From Mycolicibacterium hodleri (GTDB taxonomy: Bacteria; Actinomycetota; Actinomycetes; Mycobacteriales; Mycobacteriaceae): DNA of 36,591 nucleotides. Position 1 is the stretch's first letter. Each line of letters opens with the position of its first letter. The notes beneath the pieces were generated by a model. It was given only the letters and a program-made list of their open reading frames with translations. It ran no database searches and had not been told where the DNA came from. Position numbers and translations under genes: made by a program. Of the stretch, positions 23,755-32,302 are shown in pieces. Where the stretch lies: contig NZ_JACKTL010000010.1 in the NCBI RefSeq assembly GCF_025822245.1, forward strand, positions 21,720 to 58,310, written 5' to 3'.

Positions 23755-24436
23755 GCCGGGCGGACGCTCGGCACTTCTCGCCGCCCTTCTTGCGGGGCTC
23801 TTCGTCGCACTGGCGGTGGTGGCCCACACCGCCGCGAACGGCACCACGGTGGACCACGTCGTGTTGAGCTGGCTGATCGAGCACCGCCACGGGTGGCTCA
23901 CGACGGTGGCGATCGTGATCACCACCGCGGGCAGTCCCGTGGCGGTGGCCCTGCTGGCGGTGCTGGCCGCGGGCCTGCTGTGGTGGCGTCGCTCCTCGCC
24001 CATCCCCGGCGTCGTGATCGTCGCGACGTTGGCCGCGGCCACCGCGACGAGCACCCTGACCAAGGCCGTGGTCGGCGCGCACCGGCCCCCCGAGTCCGTG
24101 CAGCTCGTGCTGGAGGTCGATCCGTCGTTCCCGTCCGGACACGTCACCGGCACGATGGCACTGGTCGGCATAATCGCGGTCGTGGTGGGCCGCAACCGCG
24201 GTACCGGGACGCGGCTCGCACTGGCATGCGCGGTGATGACGGCGACGATCGCCGTCGCGCTGACGCGGCTGTACCTGGGCGTGCACTGGCTCACCGACGT
24301 GTGCGGGGGTGTGCTGCTTGGCGGCGTCGCCGTCATCTTGGGGGCGTCCGCATTGACGGCGGTCACCCGATCGCACCGAGGTCAGGCCGGGCGGCGAGCG
24401 GAGTCGGCGACTACGACGGGCCCGCGGGTGGCATGA
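23738..24436 (+). CDS. PAP2-family lipid phosphatase, membrane
   Basis: 232 residues with about six membrane segments. The three PAP2 phosphatase motifs are present: KAVVGAHRPP, PSGHVTG (nucleophile-activating His) and TRLYLGVHWLTDVCGG (catalytic His). The last motif starts with Thr where Ser is usual. Likely substrates are polyprenyl or diacylglycerol pyrophosphates in the envelope. The GTG at 23738 lies inside the end of the glycosidase gene (17-bp overlap) and follows ACGGGGAT. Its own stop codon overlaps the kinase ATG (ATGA), so all three genes are translationally coupled. Confidence 0.9.
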   Translation: MQQPGRPGGRSALLAALLAGLFVALAVVAHTAANGTTVDHVVLSWLIEHRHGWLTTVAIVITTAGSPVAVALLAVLAAGLLWWRRSSPIPGVVIVATLAAATATSTLTKAVVGAHRPPESVQLVLEVDPSFPSGHVTGTMALVGIIAVVVGRNRGTGTRLALACAVMTATIAVALTRLYLGVHWLTDVCGGVLLGGVAVILGASALTAVTRSHRGQAGRRAESATTTGPRVA

Positions 24437-25911
24437 TCCGCACAGTCGCGCCGCGACGCACCCCTGCCATCGACGCAGGGAGGAATCATGCCGACCAGGC
24501 CCGAAAGGCGCCCGTGCCTCGACTGAGACAACCCATGACGTGGCTGCGGCCCCGGTACTGGGGAATTTCGGCGCGGTCGGCCTTCGTGTCGGCGACGGTG
24601 GTGCTGGTGGCGTTCGTCGTCGCGGGGGCGGGATTGGCCCTCATCCTCTACCGGTCGCTGCTCGCCGGGGTCGACGACGCGGCAGCGGCGCGTGTGGGAG
24701 ACGTGATCGAGGCGTTGCACAGCGACACCGCCACCGAACTCGACGGCACCCTCACCGGCACCGACCAACGCATCGTCGCGGTGCAGGTAATCGACTCGAC
24801 CGGAACCGTCGTCCGGCGATCGGCGTCGGCGCCCCAGGTCCCACTCGTCGATGCCTCGAGCATCGGCACCACCTTGCGGATCGGATTGCCCGACCACGCC
24901 TCCCCCGACGGTGACATGCGCATCAGCGGCCAGACCGTCGACGCTTGGGGTGAGCCGTACACGATCCTCGTCGGCGCCGGCAGCGAAGCGGTCGAGTCGA
25001 CGGTGAAGACCGTCCTGGTCCTGCTGGCCGGCGCCGCACCGATCGTCATGGTCGTCGCCGGGGCGGTCACCTACGTGCTGGTGGCCCGGTCGCTGCGATC
25101 GGTCGACGCGATTCGTACCCGCGTGGCCGACATCAGTACCTCCGACTTGTCCGAGCGTGTCCCGGTGCCCGCCAATTACGACGAAATCTCCGCCCTCGCG
25201 GTCACGATGAACGAAATGTTGGGCCGCATCGAAGCGGGCCACGACGCCCAGCGACGGTTCGTCGGCGACGCCTCCCACGAACTGCGCAGCCCCGTGCAAG
25301 CCATCCTCTCGGCACTCGACGTGGCCGCCGTCCACCCCGAATTCCTCAACGACGAACTTGCCAGCTCCACCCTGCGTCCCGAGGCGCAGCGGATGAAGTC
25401 CCTCGTCGAAGACCTTCTGCTGCTGGCCCGCGCAGACGAGCGCGGACTCATGTTGCGCAGCAGAGACGTCGACCTCGACGACGTCGCATCCAACGAAGTG
25501 AGCAGGCTGCTGCGGGAAACCACGCTGACCGTCGACGCGGACCTGACTGCGACACGTCTGCTCGGCGATCCCGGCGGATTGTCGCGCGTGCTGCGCAACC
25601 TGTTGGACAACGCGGCGCGTCACGCGAGCACCCGCGTGGAAGTGCGGGTCTACCCGCAGGCAGACACGGCCGTGCTGACCGTCGGCGACGACGGCCCCGG
25701 CATCCCAGAAGCCGAGCGGGCTCGGGTGTTCGACAGGTTCGTCCGGTTGGACACCGATCGCTCCCGCCGCGGCGGTGGCAGCGGACTCGGTCTGGCGATC
25801 GTCTCCGAAGTCGTTGCCGCCCACGACGGATGCGTCACCATTAGCGATCGGCCCGACGGTGGGGCTTTGTTCACCGTGTGCCTCCCACTGGCGAGTCCAG
25901 CGCATTCGTGA
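24433..25911 (+). CDS. Sensor histidine kinase without adjacent regulator
   Basis: 492 residues from ATG 24433, which overlaps the PAP2 stop codon; ATG 24535 would trim 34 residues and is also possible. Two membrane segments (about 50-74 and 192-217) enclose a periplasmic region of about 115 residues. A HAMP linker follows, then the H-box FVGDASHELRSPVQAI with H282, the N-box NLLDNAARHA, G1 DDGPGIP, F-box VFDRFVRLDTDRSR and G2 GGGSGLGLAIV. No regulator gene is near. Coupling to two envelope enzymes under a regulon box suggests that the kinase both senses the envelope and is induced by its own system. The orphan regulator at 3691 is the obvious candidate partner; that is inference. Confidence 0.93.
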   Translation: MIRTVAPRRTPAIDAGRNHADQARKAPVPRLRQPMTWLRPRYWGISARSAFVSATVVLVAFVVAGAGLALILYRSLLAGVDDAAAARVGDVIEALHSDTATELDGTLTGTDQRIVAVQVIDSTGTVVRRSASAPQVPLVDASSIGTTLRIGLPDHASPDGDMRISGQTVDAWGEPYTILVGAGSEAVESTVKTVLVLLAGAAPIVMVVAGAVTYVLVARSLRSVDAIRTRVADISTSDLSERVPVPANYDEISALAVTMNEMLGRIEAGHDAQRRFVGDASHELRSPVQAILSALDVAAVHPEFLNDELASSTLRPEAQRMKSLVEDLLLLARADERGLMLRSRDVDLDDVASNEVSRLLRETTLTVDADLTATRLLGDPGGLSRVLRNLLDNAARHASTRVEVRVYPQADTAVLTVGDDGPGIPEAERARVFDRFVRLDTDRSRRGGGSGLGLAIVSEVVAAHDGCVTISDRPDGGALFTVCLPLASPAHS

Positions 25912-25930
25912 CGGTCCGCGAGCCGTTTGA

Positions 25931-26023
25931 CCCGCACGCGGCCAGCCCTCTCAGAGCGTCCACCTGGCTGCGCACCGTCTGATCGCTGGTCGAGACTCGG
26001 GCGTACCCAAGCATCCGGTTCAT
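25931..26023 (-). pseudogene. N-terminal fragment of a serine resolvase
   Basis: From ATG 26023 the minus strand reads MNRMLGYARVSTSDQTVRSQ and then VDALRGLAACG, a typical resolvase/invertase N-terminus with the catalytic Ser in ARVST. Homology then stops, and the DNA runs into the 3' end of the kinase gene 19 bp further. Only about 31 codons survive, so the gene is dead. It lies just downstream of, and on the same strand as, the larger resolvase at 26135-26698. Confidence 0.6.
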
Positions 26024-26134
26024 GCCCTAATCCCTACCACCAGCCACCGACGGTTTCGGTACACGTTTTCAAGATCCTGAACCACCAGGTGGGTTGCTTG
26101 TCGGCGAAGTGTCTCGAAAACCTTCGATCGAAAA

Positions 26135-26698
26135 CTAATCAGTCGCAGTCACTTTGGTCGCTGTCTGGGTCTGGTCGGTGTGGATGTGGCGGTAGATGGT
26201 CATGGGGGTGACCGAGCAGGATGCGGCGATCTCGGCCATGGTGAATTGGCGGGAGTCGTACATTCGTTGGGCCTTGCCGATCAGGGCAGGTGTCATCTTG
26301 GGTGTGCGGCCCCCTCGTCGGCCGCGGGCGCGGGCCGCCGCGAGACCGGCCTGGGTGCGTTCTCGGATTAAGGCGGCTTCGTACTCGGCCATCAGGGCGA
26401 ACATCCCGAACACCAGGGCGCCGTGGGCGGTGGTGGTGTCGACCAGGCCGTTGCACAGCGATTGCACCCCAACACTGCGGTCGCGCAGGTTGCGGCCGAG
26501 GCGGTCGATGCGCCAGATGACCAGGGTGTCCCCGGCGCGCAGATCAGCTAGGCAGGCGGTCCATTGTGGGCGGTCGGTCTTGGTGCCGCTGGCGTGGTCG
26601 GTGTAGAGCTTCAGGCAGCCGGCGCCGTCGAGGGCGTCGAGTTGCAGCTGCGGGTTCTGGTCGGCGGTCGGCACCCGCGCGTATCCGATCTTGGCCAC
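26135..26698 (-). CDS. Serine recombinase (Tn3-type resolvase), probably inactive
   Basis: 187 residues. The frame is intact and has the resolvase layout: N-terminal catalytic fold (YARVPTADQN, IWRIDRLGRN), LVFGMFALMAEYEAALIRERT, the RARGRRGGR hinge and a C-terminal helix-turn-helix (TMAEIAASCSVTPMTIYRHI). Two defects stand out. The catalytic serine of the ARVST motif is Pro (codon CCG). Between LGRNLRD and the DTTT motif about ten or more residues usually present are missing. GTG 26698 was chosen because MAKIGYAR is the usual family start; GTG 26722 is possible. It may still bind DNA but should not recombine it. Confidence 0.88.
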   Translation of the reverse strand: MAKIGYARVPTADQNPQLQLDALDGAGCLKLYTDHASGTKTDRPQWTACLADLRAGDTLVIWRIDRLGRNLRDRSVGVQSLCNGLVDTTTAHGALVFGMFALMAEYEAALIRERTQAGLAAARARGRRGGRTPKMTPALIGKAQRMYDSRQFTMAEIAASCSVTPMTIYRHIHTDQTQTATKVTATD

Positions 26699-27093
26699 CG
26701 GCCGGACTCTAGCGAATCTCACCCGGCACGAAGTGTCACGTGACGGTGTTTCTGATGTGAGTTTCGATATACTTGCTTCCTGCGTCGATGCGCTCGTCCC
26801 CGATGACGTCCTTGGGTCTATCGCAATCGATCCTTTGCGCTAGACCGAGCGTTCTGATTCGGCGGACATCATCAGGTACCCCGAGAGGTCGCAACCAACA
26901 GTGCTCATCTGGAGGAGCATCCATCATGGATGGACGGGGGCGATCATCGCCTGCTGACACGACCTGACCCCTTAGGACTACGTGAACTACCCCGGCTCCG
27001 TCGTCGTACCCGGATACCGCCCATGACGTGAGCGGCTGCGGCCGGGAACCCCGGCCTAGCCGACCCGCCGACGTCAGTCCGCAGTCTCCGGTG
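26699..27093. other. Gene-free stretch upstream of the resolvase, with palindromes
   Basis: Two perfect palindromes are present: GTCACGTGAC (26735-26744) and CATCCATCATGGATG (26918-26932). The first is 36 bp before the resolvase start and could be part of an old res site or a repressor site. No gene is supported. Confidence 0.45.
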
Positions 27094-28308
27094 TCAGGCG
27101 GATGGGGCGGCGGCCAGGGTGAGCCTGAACGTCGCGCCGCCACCGAGCGTGGGCGTGACGGAGATGTCGCCGTGGTGGGCGAGGGCGATCTCGCGGACCA
27201 GCGCGAGCCCGATGCCGTAGCGTTCGCGTCCCGCGGTCGCAGTATGGGTGTGTCCGTGGGAGAACCGGGTGAATAGGTCGTCCACCGCTTGGGGATCGAC
27301 GCCGACGCCGTCGTCGCGCACGTCGATGATGACGTTCGGCCCCTGCCGCCTGAGATGGATGTCTATTGAACCGCCGGGGTGTTCGTGGGCAAGGGCGTTG
27401 TCGACGAGGGACATGAGGGCACGGCGCAGCGCAGCTGCCGATCCCAGGACAGTGAAAGTCGTTGCGGCCGTTTCGATGTCTTGTTTCAGGGATAGGGTCA
27501 CTCCCGCGGACTGGGCGTGCTCGACCGTGCTGGCGCGAATACCTTCGGCGAGGGCGGCCACGTCGACGCGGACACGCGGGACGCCGCTGCTGGCCATCGA
27601 CGCCGACGCCAGCAGATCCTCGATCACCTCACCAAGCATCCGGGTATCGGACGCCAGCGCCTCGATCTGCTCCTTGGCCTGGTGGGCATCCCGGTCCCCG
27701 AAGTGGCGGCTCAGCAACTGAATTCTGGTGTGCAGCAACGTCAACGGGGCACGAAGCTCATGGGAGGCGTCGGCGACGAACCGCCGCTGCAGAGCCAAGG
27801 CTTCGGTGAGTGGACGAAGGGAACGCCGCGTGAGCAAGACGACCACACCGATCGAGGCCAGGATTCCGGCCAGTTCCGCAGCACCTAGCGCCAACAGCAA
27901 CCGGCGTCGGCTCGCTGCGTAGGAGTCCAACGACAGCAGGGCCACCACCCGGCCGTGGGGTTTGTCGGCGACGAGGACGCGGTTCGCCGCCCCGCCGACA
28001 CGCACGTCGGAGAACCCTGCGGGGCGCCCGAGAAGCTCGGTGGTCGGCAAGCCCTCGGCACTGGCGGTCACCTTGCCGGCCAGGTCCCGCACGACGAGTT
28101 GCATTCCCGGTGGGGGGTCGGTGGTGTCGTCGACCGTCGCGGTGACCGAGGTGAGCTGATCGGTGATCTGTTGTTTCTGAACCTGTCGGTCGACCAGGAA
28201 GATAACCGCCCCCACCACCAGCAGGACCGCGGCCAAGGCGAGGGAGGCCTGCAGGGCGGCGATGCGGCCCGCGCGCCGCACCACGGTCAGGTCGCTGCCG
28301 GGTGTCAT
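27094..28308 (-). CDS. Sensor histidine kinase of the redox cluster, no HAMP domain
   Basis: 404 residues. Membrane segments (about 18-39 and 136-160) bracket a small periplasmic region of about 95 residues. The H-box FVADASHELRAPLTLL (H183) follows the second segment almost at once, so a HAMP linker is lacking or very short. The N-box is SLVDNALAHE, G1 DDGVGVD and G2 RYGIGLALV. A His-rich stretch, SHGHTHTA, sits in the ATP-lid region. Its ATG overlaps the regulator stop codon (28305-28308). Kinase-regulator pairs of this type commonly accompany ApbE/ferric-reductase/NuoF-like clusters in actinobacteria, matching the divergent operon here. Confidence 0.93.
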   Translation of the reverse strand: MTPGSDLTVVRRAGRIAALQASLALAAVLLVVGAVIFLVDRQVQKQQITDQLTSVTATVDDTTDPPPGMQLVVRDLAGKVTASAEGLPTTELLGRPAGFSDVRVGGAANRVLVADKPHGRVVALLSLDSYAASRRRLLLALGAAELAGILASIGVVVLLTRRSLRPLTEALALQRRFVADASHELRAPLTLLHTRIQLLSRHFGDRDAHQAKEQIEALASDTRMLGEVIEDLLASASMASSGVPRVRVDVAALAEGIRASTVEHAQSAGVTLSLKQDIETAATTFTVLGSAAALRRALMSLVDNALAHEHPGGSIDIHLRRQGPNVIIDVRDDGVGVDPQAVDDLFTRFSHGHTHTATAGRERYGIGLALVREIALAHHGDISVTPTLGGGATFRLTLAAAPSA

Positions 28309-28979
28309 TGGATTCCGAGCCGGTATCCGGTCCCGTGAGCGGTCAGCACGATGCCGCGGCCCAGTTTGCGGCGCAGGTAGTGCACGTAGGTGTCGACCAC
28401 ACCGGGGTTGTCGACCCCACCGAATGCCGAGCGCAGCAGCTGGCCCCGGGTATGGATGCGCCCGGGGGTGCTCATCAAGACACCGAGCAACGCGGCCTCA
28501 CGCTCGGAGAGTTCCACGTCGGCGCCCACTGCGGGGCCGCTGGCGGTGCGCGTCACCCGATCCAACGACAGCCCGCCGACCCGTAGTGTCGAGCCGCCGT
28601 CCGGGCGTCTCACCAGGGCGCGGATCCGGGCCAGCAGTTCGGGGACCTCGAAGGGTTTGACCAGGTAGTCCTGCGCGCCGGCGTCGAGCCCCTCGACCCG
28701 GTCGGCGAGGGCACCGCGCGCTGTCAACAGCAGGATCGGTGTGGCGATTCCCCGCGACCGAAGCGATGAGACGACGTCGAGGCCATCCATCACCGGCAAC
28801 CCCCGATCGACGACGAGTGCGTCGTAGCATTCCGTTAGCCCGAGGTGAAGCCCCCGCTGAGCGTCGTAGGCGACCTGCACCTGGTAACCCTCGTCGACGA
28901 AGAGCTCGACGAGCATTGCACTCAGAGCGCGGTCGTCCTCGACGAACAGCAGTCTCGGCGCTGCGGTCCGGTCGGGCAT
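28305..28979 (-). CDS. OmpR-family response regulator of the redox cluster
   Basis: 224 residues. The receiver has the acidic pair in FVEDD, phospho-acceptor D58 in VVDRGLPVMDG and the KP pair in QDYLVKPFEV. The winged helix ends in TAHGTGYRLG. It is clearly diverged from the two paralogous regulators at 3691 and 9956. The ATG at 28979 faces the ATG of the redox operon at 29042 across 62 bp containing a strong inverted repeat, a likely operator for one or both promoters. Confidence 0.94.
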   Translation of the reverse strand: MPDRTAAPRLLFVEDDRALSAMLVELFVDEGYQVQVAYDAQRGLHLGLTECYDALVVDRGLPVMDGLDVVSSLRSRGIATPILLLTARGALADRVEGLDAGAQDYLVKPFEVPELLARIRALVRRPDGGSTLRVGGLSLDRVTRTASGPAVGADVELSEREAALLGVLMSTPGRIHTRGQLLRSAFGGVDNPGVVDTYVHYLRRKLGRGIVLTAHGTGYRLGIQ

Positions 28980-29000
28980 CCGACGAGCGTGCCACGCGAG

Positions 29001-29020
29001 TTCTTCGAAGCCTCGAAGAA
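29001..29020. promoter_or_regulatory. Inverted repeat between divergent regulator and redox operon
   Basis: TTCTTCGA-AGCC-TCGAAGAA, 8-bp perfect arms around 4 nt. It is centred about 30 bp from each start codon, where a repressor or a dimeric regulator could block both promoters. Confidence 0.6.
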
Positions 29021-29041
29021 TCGGCTGCCACCATCGGTCTC

Positions 29042-29545
29042 ATGGACTCACCCCGTTCCGGATTGCGCCGCGCCCAAGCCGCGTCGTGGGCGCTGGCCGG
29101 CCTCGGGGTCGTCGCCGTGGCGGGCACCTCCACCCTGGCCTACGCCGACACCGCCAAACCCGTGGCGGCGCCATCGCCCGTCGTCGCCGTCGACCCCGCA
29201 CCCGAACAGAACCCGGCACCCGCTCTCGACGCGCCCGCGGCACCTGGGCCCGTGACCGCGGCCACCAACACGACCACACCGGCGGCTTCCGAGCCGGCAC
29301 CCTCGGTCACCACCGACCCGGCTCCTGCGGCCGCCCCCGAGCCGACCATCGCGCAGGCACCGGTGACCGAATACACCCCCGAGTACACGCCCCAGCAGAC
29401 CTACGAACCGGCACCAACCCCCACGCGGACCTCTCAGTCCCACCCACCGTCGACGCCACCGACGACGAAGCGCCGCAACCTCACTCCCGCACCGGTGCTG
29501 ACCCCGAACTACTCGCCACCCATTACGAGGTCCCGCGGCTCGTGA
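29042..29545 (+). CDS. Exported Pro/Ala/Thr-rich protein heading the redox operon
   Basis: 167 residues. A basic start and a hydrophobic segment ending TLAYADTA form a signal peptide or anchor. All the rest is low-complexity Pro/Ala/Thr/Glu sequence (PAPAAAPEP, YTPEYTPQQTYEPAPTPT) with no fold visible. In related actinobacterial clusters an FMN-binding-domain protein often sits here, carrying the (S/T)GA(S/T) threonine that ApbE flavinylates; I find no such motif. It may be a degenerate or replaced acceptor, or a cell-wall spacer. Its stop codon overlaps the next start (GTGA). Confidence 0.7.
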   Translation: MDSPRSGLRRAQAASWALAGLGVVAVAGTSTLAYADTAKPVAAPSPVVAVDPAPEQNPAPALDAPAAPGPVTAATNTTTPAASEPAPSVTTDPAPAAAPEPTIAQAPVTEYTPEYTPQQTYEPAPTPTRTSQSHPPSTPPTTKRRNLTPAPVLTPNYSPPITRSRGS

Positions 29546-30471
29546 CCCTCGACGCGCCCGATCTCGCCCACAGCCGGTGGCAACGCTGGAGTACCGACAT
29601 GCACGTCGTCGTCACCGATCCCGCATCGCTGCTGCTGGCGCGCGGGGAGGTCGACACCGAACTCGACGCCGTGGAGGCTGCCGCATCACGGTTCCGGCCG
29701 GACTCCGAAGTCATGGCGCTGGCCACGTCGGGCGGTCGGCCCACCAACGTGAGCGCTGCGCTGGCCAACCTGCTGGGGGCCGCGCTGACGGCAGCCGCCC
29801 AGACCGATGGGGACGTCGACCCCACGGTCGGTGCCGCGATGGTTGCGCTCGGCTACGACCGCGACGCCGCGACGCTCGGCGATACCGGCCCGAGCCGCGT
29901 GTCGCTTCTCGCACCGGCAGTGTGGTCGATGGTCACCCTCACCGGTCGGGTCGCCACCGTGCCACCTGGAGTCCTGCTCGACCTCGGCGCGACGGCGAAG
30001 GCCGTCGCCGCCGACCAGTGCGCCCACCGGGTGCACCAGGTCACCGGCAGTGGCGTGCTGGTCAACCTCGGCGGGGACATCGCTACGGCCGGACCGGCGC
30101 CCGAGGGTGGGTGGCAGGTCCTGATCCACGACGCCGACGGCGATCCCGAGAGCGCGGTCGGGTTGCCGGCCGGGACCGCGCTGGCCACCTCGAGCACCCT
30201 TCGTCGCCGCTGGCACCGCGGCGACGAGTTGCGGCACCACATCCTGGACCCACGGAACGGCCAATCAGCAGACCCGGTGTGGCGCACCGTCACCATCGCC
30301 GCCCAAACCTGTTGTGCCGCCAACACGGTCTCCACCGCGGCCATCGTGCGGGGATGGTCGGCGCTGGACTGGATCCGAACACTCGGTATGACGGCCCGAC
30401 TGGTGGACCGCGACCGCGTCGTGCACACCGTCGACGACTGGCCCCGGGCCGATCCGGAGGCATGGCGATGA
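29542..30471 (+). CDS. apbE: FAD:protein FMN transferase (ApbE family)
   Basis: 309 residues. ApbE proteins cut FAD and attach FMN to a Thr or Ser of an acceptor protein, normally outside the membrane. Family marks: STDMHVVV near the start, SRFRPDSEVMAL, the conserved LDLGATAKAVAAD, LVNLGGDIATAGP, LATSST, the HHILDPRNG metal/flavin motif and TIAAQTCCAANTVSTAA. No signal peptide is evident, unlike many ApbE proteins. The GTG start at 29542 overlaps the previous stop codon. Its acceptor is not obvious in this window. Confidence 0.9.
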   Translation: MTLDAPDLAHSRWQRWSTDMHVVVTDPASLLLARGEVDTELDAVEAAASRFRPDSEVMALATSGGRPTNVSAALANLLGAALTAAAQTDGDVDPTVGAAMVALGYDRDAATLGDTGPSRVSLLAPAVWSMVTLTGRVATVPPGVLLDLGATAKAVAADQCAHRVHQVTGSGVLVNLGGDIATAGPAPEGGWQVLIHDADGDPESAVGLPAGTALATSSTLRRRWHRGDELRHHILDPRNGQSADPVWRTVTIAAQTCCAANTVSTAAIVRGWSALDWIRTLGMTARLVDRDRVVHTVDDWPRADPEAWR

Positions 30472-31028
30472 CCAGTGAGGCGCTGTGGGCGCTGGGTCGC
30501 GGCACCGGAATCACTGCGCTGGTGTTCCTGACCATCTCCTCGGCACTGGGCATCGCGACCCGCTCGGGCCGCCGGGTTGCCACACTCCCCCGCTTCGCCG
30601 TCGCCGACGTCCACCGCATCGCCGCGCTGACCGGAACTCTCTTGGTCGCCCTGCACCTGACTCTGCTCTTGTTCGACCCCTACGCCCAGCTGCGCCTGAT
30701 CGACTTCGTGGTGCCGTTCCTGGGCGTCTACCGGCCGCTGTGGCTCGGCTTGGGCACGTGCGCGTTCGACGTCCTCGCCGTGGTCATCATCAGCAGCCTG
30801 CTGCGTCATCGACTCGGCCCGGGCGCCTTTCGCGCCATTCACTGGGTGACCTACGCGCTGTGGCCGATCGCGCTGGCGCACGCCCTGGGCAACGGCACCG
30901 ACGCCGGCCGAGCCTGGTTTCTCGTCGTCAGCGGGTGCTGCGCGGTCACCGTCGCCGCCGCACTGTGGTGGCGGGTGCGGGCCGACTTCGCCGAATACGC
31001 CGACACCCGAACATCGGCGCGGCGATGA
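30468..31028 (+). CDS. Ferric-reductase-like transmembrane haem protein
   Basis: 186 residues with about five to six membrane segments. Paired histidines in two helices (VHRIAALTG...ALHLTLLL and IHWVTYALWPIALAHALG) fit a bis-haem b core of the ferric reductase/NOX/MsrQ-like fold. There is no flavin or NAD domain, so electrons must come from a partner, probably the NuoF-like protein and ferredoxin encoded next. The GGAGG at 30456-30460 is 7 nt before ATG 30468, which also overlaps the ApbE stop codon; ATG 30462 is too close to the ribosome site. Confidence 0.85.
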   Translation: MTSEALWALGRGTGITALVFLTISSALGIATRSGRRVATLPRFAVADVHRIAALTGTLLVALHLTLLLFDPYAQLRLIDFVVPFLGVYRPLWLGLGTCAFDVLAVVIISSLLRHRLGPGAFRAIHWVTYALWPIALAHALGNGTDAGRAWFLVVSGCCAVTVAAALWWRVRADFAEYADTRTSARR

Positions 31029-32302
31029 CCGTCCCCACGCCACGAACGACGCACCCTCCCCTCGGCCGCCGACTCCTCGCCGCCCGCGGCCCTGGGCTGA
31101 CCGAGCATCACGCACGGTTCGGGGCGCTGCCCCCACACCCGGCCGAGAACCTGATCGCGTCGCTGCAGGCGGCCGGGCTGACCGGACGGGGCGGGGCCGG
31201 GTTCCCCACCGGCCGCAAGATCGCCTCGGTCACCGGCGGCAAACCCGTCGTGATCGGCAACGGCGCCGAGGGCGAACCACTGAGCGGCAAGGACGCGGCG
31301 CTGCTGACCCGGGCACCGCACCTGGTCCTCGATGGTCTGCACGCGGCGGCCGAAGCGGTCGGCGCCGACACGGTCTACGTTTATCTGCCCGAACGCGTCG
31401 CGCCCGCCGTCCGGTCTGCCCTCGCCGACCGCGTCGCCGCCGGATTGGGCGAGCGCCGGGTGACCGTGGTGGAAGCCCCCGAGGCGTTCGTCTCCGGCGA
31501 GGAGTCCGCGGTGGTGAGGCGGATCGAGGGAGGTCCGGCGATCCCGCGCGATCGCACACGTCCGACGTCGATCTGCGGGGTGCGCGGGCGCCCCACGTTG
31601 GTCAACAACGTCGAAACCCTCGCGCACGTCGCGTTGATCGCCCGCTACGGTCCGCGGTGGTTCCGCTCCGTCGGGGACGCCGAGGAACCCGGCACCATGC
31701 TGATCACCCTGTCCGGCGCGCTGCCCCACCGGGGCGTCACGGAACTGCCCACCGGAGCACCGCTGAGCGAGGTCCTGGCCCGCGGCGGGCTCGACGATCT
31801 GCGCCAAGTGGGTGCGGTCCTGCTCGGGGGCTATCACGGCAGCTGGATCTCCACCGCAGCCCTGACCAGCGTCCGGCTATCCCGCCCGGGTCTTGCAGCC
31901 GTCGGGGCGAGTCCGGGTGCGGGCATCGTGCACCTCCTTCCCGCTGACCAGTGCGGCCTCGCCCGCACCGCGGACATCCTGACCTACCTCGCCGACCAGG
32001 GCGCCCGCCAGTGCGGCCCGTGCCGCAACGGCCTTCCCCGGCTGGCCAAGCTGTTCGACGCCCTGGCCTACCAGCGGGTGGACGACGAGTTGCTCGACGA
32101 GACGGATCGCATGCTCGGCCTCGTCGATGGTCGCGGCGCGTGCCGCCACCCCGACGGCACCGTCCGGCTAGCCCGCAGCGCGCTCAACGCGTTCGCTGGC
32201 GACCTCACCGAGCACCAAGCCGGCCGATGCACCGCTGCCCTGGTCACCGCCCGCAGTGCTGACCGTCGCGACGCGCGACCGCCTACCGCGGGGACCGCAT
32301 GA
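31025..32302 (+). CDS. NuoF-like NADH:acceptor flavoprotein subunit
   Basis: 425 residues. It resembles the NADH/FMN-binding subunit of complex I and formate dehydrogenases. The Gly-rich FMN loop GRGGAGFPTGRK (about 53-64), NGAEGEPLSGKD, EAFVSGEESA and RPTLVNNVETLAHV are the family's conserved stretches; a SLBB-like segment follows. The Fe-S region reads RQCGPCRNGLP and, about 40 residues later, RGACRHPDG: three cysteines rather than the four of NuoF, as usual in this stand-alone group as I remember it. The start codon overlaps the previous stop codon (ATGA). It probably oxidises NADH and feeds the ferredoxin and membrane haem protein. Confidence 0.88.
   Translation: MTVPTPRTTHPPLGRRLLAARGPGLTEHHARFGALPPHPAENLIASLQAAGLTGRGGAGFPTGRKIASVTGGKPVVIGNGAEGEPLSGKDAALLTRAPHLVLDGLHAAAEAVGADTVYVYLPERVAPAVRSALADRVAAGLGERRVTVVEAPEAFVSGEESAVVRRIEGGPAIPRDRTRPTSICGVRGRPTLVNNVETLAHVALIARYGPRWFRSVGDAEEPGTMLITLSGALPHRGVTELPTGAPLSEVLARGGLDDLRQVGAVLLGGYHGSWISTAALTSVRLSRPGLAAVGASPGAGIVHLLPADQCGLARTADILTYLADQGARQCGPCRNGLPRLAKLFDALAYQRVDDELLDETDRMLGLVDGRGACRHPDGTVRLARSALNAFAGDLTEHQAGRCTAALVTARSADRRDARPPTAGTA

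Noticed and set aside
24382..25905. 507-codon minus-strand frame opposite the orphan kinase
   Set aside because: It is an antisense shadow of a kinase with all catalytic boxes; it has no motif of its own.
26918..26932. Palindrome CATCCATCATGGATG as a transposon end
   Set aside because: No matching partner repeat or target duplication was found around the resolvase.
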